From: Myrica gale
Taxonomy: Eukaryota > Streptophyta > Magnoliopsida > Fagales > Myricaceae
Direction of reading: 5' to 3'
Assembly: GCA_963930655.1 (NCBI GenBank)
Contig: OZ005609.1
Coordinates: 11,576,501 to 11,640,500 of the forward strand
Length of the DNA: 64,000 nucleotides
Within the stretch, counting starts at the first letter, position 1; every line of letters begins with the position of its first letter. The position numbers and the translations under genes were made by a program. Of the stretch, positions 37,151 through 49,035 are shown piece after piece. The notes under the pieces are model-generated. The model saw only the letters and a program-made list of their open reading frames with translations. It was not told the DNA's origin and made no database searches.

Positions 37151-37926
37151 CCTACAAAATATTCCAAAACTTAGTTCTCAAGTGATTAACTGTGACAACA
37201 TAAAATCTAGATCTTTTTTTTCATTGTATATTAGTCATTGTACATGCGTTTAGAATTTTATCCAGAAAACACAAGTCATACTACACAGTTTACCTTTCCA
37301 AAGGTCACAGTTGCATACTTGATCTTTTTATGAGTTTCTAATTATTCACTAGGTGTAAATATGACATATCTTACTACACAATCTACCTTTCCAAAGGTCA
37401 CTATTATTCATAAATTTCTAAGAATAAATCACTGCACAAATTGAGCATAAAAAACCAACCAGCAATCAGATCATATATAAAATTTTGATTCCAATCTATG
37501 ATTCTTAAATCATTGAAGAAAAAATTAGCATCATTTATTTTCTTATGCTTAAGTCAGCCGGACAAGGAATCTTTATTTTAGTCGAAATGATATCTAACAC
37601 TCTTTTGCTTATTTGCTAAGGCAAAAATATGCTTGCAGAGGTAAAATCATGTCCTCATTTTTGAGTTTTTGCATTCATCACAATCTAGGGCTAAAACCTA
37701 TGTAATCTTAGAAAAAATACTTAATTTATTGAATATGTGCAAACTTACAACATGGGCCGTCAACCCAAAAGCAACAACAGCAGATGATCAGCTTGAGAGG
37801 AAGGAGCCTGCGACATCATTTGGCAGAAAAGTCAGCAAGTAGTAATCCATAATAATGTAAGTTAATGTATAAGTCAGTTTATGGAGTTACCTCTAGTGGA
37901 TTGACTCGGGGCTAGTCAATAGGTAT

Positions 37927-39046
37927 TTTTTAATTCTTGCATGACCTAGCATTATTCCCCGCTATGCCACATATGGAGCACCTAATCTCAGTGCCAACCT
38001 TGCTGATTCTAACCCGAGACTTTGGTTCATCAGTGCCTCTTGTCCTCAATTTCTTTGGCCTTCCAGGTTGCACTCTTGCGACCGGAGGTAGAGCCGGTTC
38101 TTGAGTTGTATGTTGCCACTGTTCTTCACTTGAGATCGGGTGACTCATTGGTCCGTAAGCCTTCATGTAAGTATCAACAATGTAGCAGTCATCTACGTAG
38201 TCTTCGAGCTTCCATCCATCATACAAAATGGTTGAGATTGCCTGAGCACACGGTATACCTGTGAGGTCTCATTGCCGACACCCACAAGTCCGCTCTTTTA
38301 TGTTGACAACATATTGCTTTCGCTTGTGCTCCACCTCGAAAATTCCATTACCAACATACGTTGATATACACTCAAAGGATTCTAAACCATTTATGTAAAG
38401 TTTTTTCATTATCACCAGTACTAGTCTACCATCCATCTTTTGCACCCCGTCTCTCTTTACTTGGTACCGCCGCATCAATTTCTTTCGGATGATCTCCATC
38501 ATAATGATTATAGGCTCATCACGTGCATCCAATATGTAAGCATTGAAGCACTCTGGTAAATTATTTACAAGGAGATCTGACCTTGAATAAGACGAAAAAT
38601 GAGACATCGCCCATAGTATTGGGTCAACGAGAGCAAAATATGCATATTCCTTTGGACTTAAGGCTTTCAACGTCATCATCTCAGCTTGAAATTTTGCCTT
38701 TGTGCATGTTGCCCAAAGACGATCCTTCAATAGCTTACCTCGATGGCCTCCATCTCTAAAATTTGTGTACAAGTGTCGTACACAAATTCGATGATCAGTG
38801 GTTGAGAGGATTTCCTCAAAGCTTGGGATGAGGCCCAACAAGTATTTAGTGAAATGATCAAAAAATAAACAAGTCAACTTAATGATTAGCAACCCATCAA
38901 ATAGCTTGCAGGAAAGAGTAAGACAAACAATCCATATCCCATGGTTCTGGATGCAAAGTTGTCTTTCCTCCAACGTACTCAGTGCGGGGGGCCCTTACAA
39001 ACTTTCCCCCACAATTCACCTCGAACAACACAAATGAATTGCTCAT
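37927..39046 (-). pseudogene. MuDR-type MULE transposase (mudrA-like), internally deleted
   Basis: The N-terminal part starts at the ATG 39046 (MSNSFVLFEVNCGGKFVRA, then EYVGGKTTLHPEPWDMD). It reads directly into sequence typical of the later half: LIPSFEEILSTTDHRICVRH, LPECFNAYILDARDEP, then a SWIM zinc finger (ERTCGCRQ...DLTGIPCAQA). The end has PVARVQPGRPKKLRTRG and a zinc knuckle (IRCSICGIAGNNARSCKN). Most of the catalytic DDE region is missing. The SWIM Trp codon is a stop, the SWIM final His is Gln, and the knuckle His is Asn. The frame also changes near 38930. The protein cannot be an active transposase. Confidence 0.85.
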
Positions 39047-39405
39047 GTTCTATAAACATGACAACATTTTAAAAACATACACAATACCTTAATAGAATAA
39101 CATAAAATACCAATTTTAAAAGTAATCATAGACCATAAGTAATGAGTCACATAGACAACAAGTCACCCAGAACACATGTTTAAATAGAGTACAAGTCACA
39201 TATAAAACATAACAAAAAGTCACATAGAGAAAACAGAACTAATTTACCAATTTTAAAATCACAGAAAACATAACCATAAAACGTATAGCCCTGCAAGTCA
39301 CATAGAATTGGGAAAGGTTCAAACTTTCTTAAAAGGAATTCAAAGTACACTTAAAGATACATCTAAACAATTATTGGTTTTTCTTTCCAATAGCTCCCAA
39401 TGTTG

Positions 39406-40263
39406 AACTAACAGAGCCCACAATGCTTTACAAAGTTAGTTGCTTTACGGCAAAGACAATAATTAATGGCCAAGACAATAGTTAATAGACAAGACAATAA
39501 TTTTGTTAGGAAAGGGATCAAAACACCACAACACATCTTCAAATAGAATAATGCAAATACTGGCAGAGAGAGAAAGGGACCACTTGAGGAAAGGGGACAG
39601 GAGACAAAGACTAAGCATACCCTTTCCAACATTCCACTTTCCAAAACTAACAGAGCACCCTTTCATCGTACATAATGTACGCCTACCACCTCATTCACAG
39701 CCAACCCAATCACCAACAACCAATAACCCATACATGAGATTTGGGGAACAAAACGAAAAGTGGTGTACAAATAGAGCTTTCCTTCGGCGTATAACTGAAA
39801 TGTTGATCTTCACTACGCCGAAATGCAATCAAACAACGCTAGAAACATTGAAGGCACTGGAATAGGTTCGTGATTTGGGGAAAGACTGGGGGAAAAGGTA
39901 AGGTACTGGAATGAGTTAGTGTTTTGGGGGGAAAAGCTCGAGTCTTTCTTCTGTTCGAGTTTTGGACTGAAAAACCTAAGTGTGGGTGGGTCAGCACATG
40001 CGACATCGATTTGGAGTTGCGGGGGGAAATTAAACAAAAATATAATGAGATTATTCATCGGGGCATTAAAGTCTTATTGTATCGTATAGAGGTAAAGTGA
40101 TAGTCACGTGTGACGGATAACATGAGACTTAACACCGAATCAGGGTCCCAAGCGGAGTTGGGACAGAAAACGTAAATAATGGGGGTGGGTTGTCACGAGT
40201 TGTAGTTTATGGTAGATATTGAGAATCGAGTGTAAGTTCATGGGAAAAAAGTGTATTTAACCC
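39406..40263. repeat. MULE right terminal region, copy 1
   Basis: This segment, from AACTAACAGAGCCCAC to ...GTGTATTTAACCC, is repeated at 40697-41628 with moderate divergence and small indels. It ends in a TIR-like terminus, but only the second copy is followed by the TSD. Confidence 0.88.
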
Positions 40264-40696
40264 TAATTAAAAATTAGACACAGATAACAAAATATCTCCC
40301 AACTTCCAAATGCATAAATTAATCATTCAAAAAATGGACATCAAGCAGAAAGCCAACCTCCACTCTAGGGAAGCAAAATTAAAGAAGATCTTTGTACTGG
40401 AGGGTAGACAAGTAAGATCTGAAAAAAATGAAAAGTCATATCAAATTATTAAACAAATAAAAAGTCACAGAAAAAATAGATCCAATTTATCAATTTTAAA
40501 TTATTAAACACACAAAAATTCACAAGTCACTTAGAGAATTTCATCACACAAAGCACATGTTCTTTTAATAAAGCACAAGTCATATAGAAAAAAATAACAG
40601 CACACTTCAGATAGTCAAAAATCTGCACAAGTAACATGTTTTAAAAATGCACGAGTAACATAAAAAATTCATATAGTTCACGTGCTTTCGGAGAAC

Positions 40697-41628
40697 AACT
40701 AACAGAGCCCACAATGCTTTACTAAGTTAGTTGATTTACGGCCAAGACAATATTTAATGGCCAAGACAATAGTCAATGGCCAAGACAATAATTTTGCTAG
40801 GAAGGGACCACAACAGAATGCTTGTGGAGAACAACAAACATTGGCAAAATGGAAGGGGACCACAACAACGCAACACATCTTCAAATTGAATAATGAAACA
40901 CTGGCAAAGAGAGAAGGGGACCACTGGAAGAAATGGAACAACTCGAGGAAAAGGGACAGCAGACAAAGACTAACCATACTATAATCAACATTCCACTTTC
41001 CAAAACTAACAGAACACCCTTTCATCCTACATAATGTGCTACCACCCCATTCGCAGCCAACCCAAACACCAACAACCAAAACCCATAAATTAGATTTGGA
41101 GAATAAGACGAAAAGTGGTGTACAAATAGAAACAATGGTGTTCGAAGATCAAAAAGCTTACCTTCGGCGTAAAAACTGACATGTTGATCTTCACTACACC
41201 GAAATGCAATCAAACAAAGCTAGAAATGTTTAAGGCACTGGAATGAGTTCGTGATTTGGGGAAAGATTGAGGGAAAACATAAGGTATTGGAATGGGTTAG
41301 TATTTTGGGGGGAAAAGCTATAGTCTTTCTTCTGTTCGAGTTTTGGTATGAAAAACCTAAATGTGGGTGGATCAACACATGCGACATCGTTTTGGAGTTG
41401 CGGGGGCAAATTAAACAAAAATGTAACGAGATTATTCATCGGGACATTAAAGTCTTATTGCAGTATATGATCACGTGTGACGGATAACGTGAGACTTTTA
41501 ACGCCGAATCGGACTCCCAAACGTGCTTAAATAGAAAACGTATGCAAATGTAGTTTAGGAGGGATATTGAGAATCGGGTGTAAGTTTAGGAGGGATATTG
41601 AGAATCGGGTGTAAGTTGTAATTAACCC
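40697..41628. repeat. MULE right terminal region, copy 2 (true end)
   Basis: The counterpart of 39406-40263. It ends at the TSD TTCATTTAA. The two copies are separated by about 430 bp of AT-rich sequence. Confidence 0.88.
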
Positions 41629-41879
41629 TTCATTTAATCTTTAAGCCATAGTTGATCTTAAGTAGGATTTTATTAGTTGTTAATTAATGTATGCAAATGT
41701 AAAAAACATTAGATAGATTAGATGGTATAAATGGCTAGCAATTGTTTTGTTTGTCAAGTAAGGCTAAAAAATTAAATAGATTAGTGTGAGGTTAAGCGAC
41801 AAACACAAATGTTCATTTCTTTGGTTTGAATCGATTGACAATTAATATCCTTTAAATAACTTCATAATGTTGATCAAGC

Positions 41880-42095
41880 TTTAATAATGAGATTTTATAA
41901 ACTGGTGAAGAGTTAACGGTTCCTTCAAGCAAGGAGATTTAATAGGTCTCTTTATAAAATAAAAATTAATTAACTAGACTTTATAGAATTGATCATGCTT
42001 TAATAGAGGAGATTTTATAAACAGGTGAAGAGTTAATAGTTCTTTCCATCACGGAGATTTAATAGGTCTCTTTATAAAATAAAAATTAACTAACT
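41880..42095. repeat. 119-bp tandem duplication
   Basis: The phrase GAGATTTTATAAAC.GGTGAAGAGTTAA through TTTAATAGGTCTCTTTATAA occurs twice, about 119 bp apart, with about 10% differences. Confidence 0.8.
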
Positions 42096-43589
42096 AAAAT
42101 TATATATAAATAGTTTTACTGTTAAATTTTAAAGCCTTAATATTAAATATCTTTTAAATATACCTTTTAAAGAAAATTTTAATTGGGAGTCTCCTTAATT
42201 TGGGGACCTTAGGCAACCGCCTATATATGTTGCCTATGCCTGGAGCTGCCCTGTGCACATACCTCCGTCATTCAATAGTATGCTGGTCAGTTCCTTATCT
42301 TGCTAGCTAGATTGTTTGGTACTAATTTAATATGTGAGCTTAATTGTAGATCCATATTTGTGGGTGTTGAAAGAGTTTTTTTTTGTTTGGGTAACGATAA
42401 AAATTCTGCACATAGGCTCAAATGAAATTGACCCACCTAATGTACAGGTAACTCTTGAAAGGCTAGCACAAGACTCATCACTCCCATAGCTCCCTATTTA
42501 AGTTGGTTCCGATTTGATTCCCATAGAGAATTGAATCTGACCCATGTGTATAATCGACACAATTTGAGGATCACGCTTATCACTGAGGCAACCCGATGGA
42601 GATTTGAAGGAAGTCATTTCCTGCTTAAAGGAGCAATAGATGTCCAAAAGGTGTGATAGTACCATGTACTACGACTATAGGTACTTTTCTGAAACGGGGG
42701 ACTCCACTCTTATTTCACAATTTCGACAGCTTCCTTGTATTGAGCAAAAAGCGTAAGCGACAAAAGACAATTACCTAACTTCGTGCCAAGTATAATAAAA
42801 GCATTTTGGATGGATCGGTGGAAATATGCAGATGAGCATCCCATTTTCTTCTGCAGAAATCGCTTAATCGGTTTAGTGGACTCCCCACTTGCAATTCGTC
42901 CCATCTTTATAGGCTTTTGGCCCTTTGGAGTACTGGTTTATCACTGGCATACTGTCTATTTTCAAAAAAGATATTTTAGATATGTACGTAGTGCTCTATA
43001 TCTTAGCTTTGAACTCTTAGTATTTTCAGAAATGTCGTTTCTTGCAGATAATGATTGTTATGCTGAGCAATATAACAAACAAAAAAAAACCAAATTTTGT
43101 TCCTAATTCGATCGATCATCTCAGCAGCCCATTAGCGAAATGCATATACACATTTTTCTTTTGTCGGTAGCTAGGAATTACTAACCCATTATCAGACTTT
43201 TGTGTTCACGGCATAAATATTCTCCAATTTTTCTTTTGTGTTAAGTTATTAGCAAGATTAAATAAAAAATAGTTAGACATTAATAAACTATAATAATCTC
43301 TGTCCTGGCCTCCAAAACTATAAATCATGATTTCTAGTGGGTAATGAGAGAAATATTAGACAATATTTAATTGAAATTGTGATATTATGCGGAGTCAAGT
43401 CTCAAACTTAATACCTTAACTCTGATATCATGTAAATCAATTATTCATCCCAAACTATTAAGTTGATATGAAAAAAAAAATTATTATTTAAATTATATTC
43501 TATGACAATATTAAACTGTATACCTTAATCATGGTGGGATGGCAAAATTAGATCATGTTTGTAAGTCACAAGTTTGCCCAAAATTTCTC

Positions 43590-43870
43590 TCTATTATAAC
43601 ATTTTGGTTTGTAAACATAATTAAATTAGTCAAAATAATAATAATATAATACATTCAAAATAATCTATATTTTCTAATTAAATTATATTTTTATTATAAA
43701 AAATATAAAAATTTATTCAAAAATATTTATCTCTTTCACTTTTCACTAACTTTTATGAAATTTTACTTTTTTACTATTTTATCTTAAAATTCAATAAAAC
43801 TTTAATATTCTACCTTAATTTTTATAATATTTCTAAAACTTAAGCAAAATTTTGATTCGCAAAGGACTAA
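43590..43870 (-). repeat. MITE-like AT-rich repeat, reverse copy
   Basis: It begins TTTTGGTTTGTAAACAT and contains the reverse of the GTGAAAAAGTGAA-type core (CACTTTTCACTAAC). It belongs to the same loose family as copies at 32.4 and 45-49 kb. Confidence 0.5.
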
Positions 43871-44463
43871 ACTGAGTAGGATGTGGACCACTTTAATATT
43901 TAGCAGCATTTCTACTTGTAAAACGTGACAAGTTGATGAGTGTTCTGATGAAAGAAAATGTTATCTGCACTTGTGGCGTAATGCCATGGCCAAAGGTTAA
44001 AGGCATGCTTACCTTAGAAGGGCCATCGTGCTTTCAGCTTTGAGAAGCACCGGGATACTTCTTGGTCTCCGGGACTGTGGGATAAGAGTGGATGACGATG
44101 CACCAACAACTACTTAGCTGACATGATGGCAGTGGACCCAACAGTACCGCGCTGTTTCTGCATAATGATGACTAAGGAGACGAAATTGACGATGATTATC
44201 AGTACAGCGTCCGGAGAAGCGTACGGACGGTGTCCGTGCACGGACTTGAAAAGTATTTTACCTGGTGGGTACGCCGGGGCTGAACCACTGACCAGCTGCT
44301 TTTTGACTCTTTTTAGGTTTAAACTTTTCTTATTTTAGTTTTTAGTAAATTGTTTTGTTAGTATGATTTATTTCAGGTGTTAGTTTCTCCGTCCACATGG
44401 TATCTATTTCGAGATGGAATTTACTTATCATGCCCACAATTATCACATCACGCTTAATATATA

Positions 44464-44642
44464 GGGCATGTTCGTTTAGGAAGAATCCTCAGGATTTTTT
44501 GAATCCTCAAGATTCTACAACCAAACATAATTTTTCACACCACATAAATATAACTACAACACGCATACCAATAAAGTTAACATCACATAAAAATTCTCAA
44601 AACACAAAAAATCCTCACAATACACCTTAACCGAACACACTC
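44464..44642. mobile_element. small MITE, possibly PIF/Harbinger-like (179 bp)
   Basis: The left end GGGCATGTTCGTTTAGGA is matched in reverse by ...CCTTAACCGAACACACTC (reverse GAGTGTGTTCGGTTAAGG). The flanking trinucleotide ATA is repeated on both sides (44461-44463, 44643-44645). Size and ends suit a PIF/Harbinger MITE, whose TSD is usually TAA/TTA, so the class is tentative. Confidence 0.5.
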
Positions 44643-44739
44643 ATAGACACATTACACTTGGCTCTTAATTCAACAAGCACGCGATGTTTACACCGAAAAT
44701 TAATATGGATTAAATTAAAAAAAAAAGTTTAAACCTTAA

Positions 44740-45345
44740 GAACAAGTGTTAAATTAATCAATTTAGTTATTTTCCTACATACTTTAGTGTATAATTCGTT
44801 CATTAATCTATTAACATCATTATTCTTTGTAATATAGTTTTTATTTGTTAAACTAATCAATTTGAATACTTTTTATTCAATATTTTAGTCTATAATTGTT
44901 CTATTAATCTACTAACTTTATTTTTTTTAATATTATAATTTATAATTATTAAAGTAATCAATTTGGCTCAGTTTTTTCTTGTTATTTTCGTCTATGATTC
45001 TTCCATTAATTTATTAAGTATATGTTCTTCAATATTTTGTTCTCCAATTTTTACACTAATCAATTTGACTACTTTTTTTTAATATTTTGGCTATAATTCT
45101 TCTTTTAATCTATTAGCTTCATTTTTTTTAGTACTATGAACTCTGATAGATAAACTAATCAATTTGGCTCAAGTTTTCCTTAATCTTTTCGTCCATAATT
45201 TTTCCACCAATCTATTACCTTCAATTTTTTTCAATGTTTTGGACTCTTATTTTTAAACAAATCAATTTGTCTCATTTTTATTCAATATTTTAGTCTATAA
45301 TTTTTCCATTATTTTATTAACTTCGTTTTTCTTGAATATTTGTTT
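44740..45345. repeat. imperfect ~101-bp AT-rich tandem array (six units)
   Basis: The anchor AATCAATTTG (or AATCAATTTA) occurs at 44756, 44855, 44956, 45058, 45157 and 45260, with spacings of 99-103 bp. Each unit continues with TATTTTAGTCTATAATT.TTCCATTAATCTATTAACTTC-like sequence. Unit divergence is high, so the array is old. Confidence 0.85.
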
Positions 45346-45589
45346 GAATCATCTGCGGTTTAGTCGTTATGGATTTTCGGTACAAACATGGCGTGTATGT
45401 TGGATTAAGGAACACGTGTTACGCGTCTATTGGACATGATATGGCCAGCAGATTCCATCTGAAAATATACAAGAAGTGGATGAACAGACCAACATTGAAA
45501 ATGGGTCAGTCCGAGGACAACAAGAAAACATAAAAAATTCTAGGGTACCTGAACTGGAAAAATTAAAGTCTAAAACTTAGGTCTCGTGG

Positions 45590-45935
45590 ATGATTTTAGA
45601 GTTTGTTTAATAAACAATAAAGAGAATCTTATTTTTGCTATTCAAACCAAAATTGTATGAAAAATTTAACACATATAGTAAAAATTAAGGTGAATTAGAA
45701 TTTTATCGGATTTTGAGATAAAGTAGTGAAAAAATATATCATTTTATGAGAATTTGTGAAAAAGTAAAAAAAAATTAGTTGAGTAAATTTATTATATTTA
45801 TTATAATGAAAGGTGATGATTTGATGGGGAGTGAAATTATTTTTAAATTATTTTATTTTATTTTTTTGACAAAATTCTGAATTAATTACATTTTTAAATC
45901 AAAATTTTGGTTTGTAAACATGTTTTTAATATTTA
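45590..45935 (+). repeat. MITE-like AT-rich repeat, copy B
   Basis: It has inverted ends GAGTTTGTTTAATAAAC and CAAAATTTTGGTTTGTAAAC. The inner phrase GTGAAAAAGTAAAAAAAAAT and ATTTATTATAATGAAAGGTG resemble copies A, C, D and E. The TSD is not resolved. Confidence 0.55.
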
Positions 45936-46059
45936 TCTAAAAACTAAGAAAAAGAAATCTCCTAAATTAAGCCGATAAGGTCGACGTCCAACGTGATTAC
46001 AGAGAACTTATCTGTACACAAATCGAAAGCAGTGAAGTCATATTAAGAGTGGGACGTCT

Positions 46060-46250
46060 GTGTTATAAAATTTTTGTGTGGTTATAATTTTAGGTATTGG
46101 GTTTAGTGAAAAAGTGAAGAGAGGTAATTTTTTATATTTTTATAGTGAAAAGTTATAATTTAATGGAAGAGAGATTATATTATAATATTTTATTGTGAGA
46201 GGGTGTAAAATTTTGTGAAATTTTTTTATAGCAAACGAAACCTTAAATAT
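46060..46250 (+). repeat. MITE-like AT-rich repeat, copy C
   Basis: It shares GTGAAAAAGTGAAGAGAGG and a TATAGTGAAAAGTTATAAT core with copies A and D. Confidence 0.55.
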
Positions 46251-48837
46251 TTAAAGTTGGTTATTGCGCTGTAAACTTGGCCAGTAATTTTTTGAACTGA
46301 GTTAAATCTGTCCTATCGGTGTAAAAAACTGCGAAACATACTTTCTCGTTACTCTAATTGGCCTGCGGGACCAATGCTTAAACCTGCTTTAGTTAATGTC
46401 TATCATTTCTCAATGGTACCACGTGTGTTCTTGAAAGACCATGAAAGAAAAAGAAAGTGGTAGATCATTCTAGAGGTTTTCTCTGTCACACGGGGTTAGG
46501 TTCTCTGACCATTAAATTAAATGTTCAATCAATTTAAAAGGCGAAGGTTAAGATTAATGGAATATGTTTGTGCTTGGCGGCAATTGATCAAGGTCTCATT
46601 TGTAGCCAAAAGAAGAATAGGAATATTCCCTATTATATTACAAAATAATATTAATGCACTACAAAAAGATAAATACCAAAAAGAAAGTACATATATTAAG
46701 CTTTCACGTATGGTCTTATCCAACTGTAAAAGAGAAAGATACAGCAATGTTGCGGAAGGATTTCATAGGCTCCAATAATTTAATAAGAGTAAGGTTTAAT
46801 TATGTCAAGCCTACGTACTTATTCATTCATAACCCTCTCTAGGTTCATTAGGTTCGGGTCTAAAAGTGATTGTTGATAGCGTATAATTAAACTTTTGGCC
46901 AAAGAAATGCAAAACCATGCTTCTCTTTTGATCAAGAGGCCGGCCGTAGAATGAAATGTTCCTTTTGTAGGTAGGTTACCTCCATATATACATTATAAAT
47001 CCAAATTAATTCTCCTAAATATTAATGTAGGAACCAGTACTACTATGGTTAGGGTAGCAATCACTTTTTGCTGGCTTTAATTTCCTTTTTATCACGCTGA
47101 GATCATCTTATCATAGGCTGTTTTCATTTAAAAGATCTAGAGGGATTGGATTAAAAATGTGAACCCAATGTCAAAAGAAGGGGGGCTTTCAGTGCGTTTT
47201 GGAGGAAAAGTTAACCAAAGCTACACCTGCACCTTTCAAGAGGAAGGTTCCTGTCAATGTCACATTTGACTTTGTCTTGGTTATAATATATTCTAATATA
47301 TATGCAACCAATCCAAAATTAAGAAACGATTAATGTATCCATAGCTAGGCACTACCAAAAGCTCCTTTCCCCGAACAATATTTAATTTGATTGGTTGATT
47401 CCACATGAGAATTATCGGGATATATACAAACATATTCCCCGGTCGATCGATCTGCTTTTTGAAAGGGGATGATCACAGACACCATTAACAAAACGCGTAG
47501 ATCCCACTTATAATTAGTGGCTTGCACCTGCAACGAAGGTACAATCTTCGTACATTTAAAGTAAAATTAAAAAAAAAAAGGTTAGTTCCCTGCTTTACCC
47601 TATAATAGACCAATGTGCATTCCAGGTGCATGCCCTGTGATCGCAATTCATGAAAATCTTCTTGTCAGCATCAAGAATCCAGCCAGGCCCATCAATCTGC
47701 ATTTAGCAAAACTCCTCTGCGATGCTGATCTTCTTGTCAGCATCAGATCAGGTAAATTGTACGATTGGAAAAGACAAATATAAAATCCAAATTATGGTAA
47801 TGTTGATAAGCTAAGGGCAGGCCTAATTAAGGTAGGTCAGTGATGATGCAGGAAAGGATGTTCCAGGGAAGAAGCAAAATGCGCTAAAGACAAAGAAAGA
47901 GGCCGTGTCCGAGGTTAATATATGACTCTGAGTTTGTTGATCGATGCATCCAGTTATAACGTGCATAATTAGTTTTTTTTTAACTTAAGCATCAAAATGC
48001 ATGTGGTCTAAATGTGTCAGTGCTTACCAACGTATATATATATATATATATTCATATAATTAGGTAATATTGATTGATCCTGTTACCAAATTAATATTAA
48101 GCTCGCATTGCTTTGAGCCACTAAACAAATGTTTAAGGGCTAAATTTCTAGGTTAGCTAGGCACTAGTATTTAGCTACATCAGTTGTGCTAAGTAAAGAA
48201 TACGTACGGCATAAAGTATTGTTTCCTTCTGGCTAGAGAAATCTTCATCACTAAGAAAACACAAGAGAATACGTACGAGTATGAAGCAAAACATTTACTT
48301 AGGAAAAAAAAACTATGAAACAAAACATATATATCGGGTGTGTTCTATTATGAGCGTCCAGCCCATTGAGCCAAACATATTCGTGGGCCCAAGCTAAGAA
48401 AATGGGGTTGCCACACAGAGAGAAGAGAAAGAAACACAAGAAGAAAAAGAGTATAATTTTTAAAGAGTTTTTCTTTCGATCTTTAGATTTGTTTTTTTCA
48501 CATGTGAGCAAATTAAGGTTGTCTCAAGAAAGTTACTTGGGTGCTTTACAATGAAAAAATTGTGATATTTAAATTGAGAATCTAGCTGCAGTGTGAGTTT
48601 GGTTAGATTTTGAGATTTGTACATAGTATGATTTATTTTAATTTTCTCAAAGAGTTGTGATTGATTTTCAATTTGCTTGAACTTAAGTTTTGGGCATAAA
48701 TTTGAATGTTGTAATTTTATTTTATTATAATAGATTTATCTCGAAATTTCCTCCTAGTTTTTCCCTTCATACTGAAGGGTTACATTTTTCATGCAAATTA
48801 ATATGGTGTGTTCTCTTGTGTTATTCTCTTTTACTAA
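46251..48837. other. gene-free intergenic DNA
   Basis: Only short frames without motifs, a TA microsatellite (about 48032-48049) and an 18-bp direct repeat, ATCTTCTTGTCAGCATCA (near 47656 and 47728), were seen. Confidence 0.5.
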
Positions 48838-49030
48838 TTGAAATTGTGGTGTTTTGTGCTAAAATTTTAGATGAGTCAAAATTTTAGGATACGAGAGTTT
48901 GTGAAAAAGTGAAGAGAGATGAGATAATTTAAATGGATTTTTTTTATATTTATTATAGTGGAAAAAGATAGTGTAAGAAAGAGAGATTATTTTGTAGTTA
49001 TTTTATTAGGCCAAAATTTTAAAGTAATAC
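48838..49030 (+). repeat. MITE-like AT-rich repeat, copy D
   Basis: It shares GTGAAAAAGTGAAGAGAGAT, TATTTATTATAGTGGAAAA and AAAATTTTA ends with copies A and C, and abuts the CACTA element at 49036. Confidence 0.55.
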
Positions 49031-49035
49031 AAATA

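Larger units (their letters stand above)
35099..41628. mobile_element. MULE with GRF-finger ORF and deleted mudrA (6,530 bp)
   Basis: The left TIR begins GGGTTAATTACACTTTCC and the right end reads ...GTAAGTTGTAATTAACCC. Similarity continues roughly 200 bp inward, including TTGGGACCCTGATTCGGCGT on the left and its reverse on the right. A perfect 9-bp TSD, TTCATTTAA, lies at 35090-35098 and 41629-41637. The element carries a GRF zinc-finger ORF on the plus strand (35846-36250) and a broken MuDR-type transposase on the minus strand (37927-39046). The right terminal region is present twice (39406-40263 and 40697-41628). An internal 30-bp tandem repeat of the form TTAGGAGGGATATTGAGAAT... sits next to the extreme right end. 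Confidence 0.93.
41638..44460. other. gene-free intergenic DNA
   Basis: It contains a tandem duplication (41880-42090). A phrase at 42190-42255 (GGGGACCTTAGGCAACCGCC..GCC) resembles the right end of the hAT element at 60921-61396, and a long AT-rich MITE-like tract lies at 43590-43870. No coding sequence was recognised. Confidence 0.5.

Noticed and set aside
39463-41439. Repeated minus-strand frames rich in Leu/Ser within the MULE right ends
   Set aside because: They occur in both copies of the duplicated terminal region only because the DNA is duplicated. The frames differ in length and have no family.
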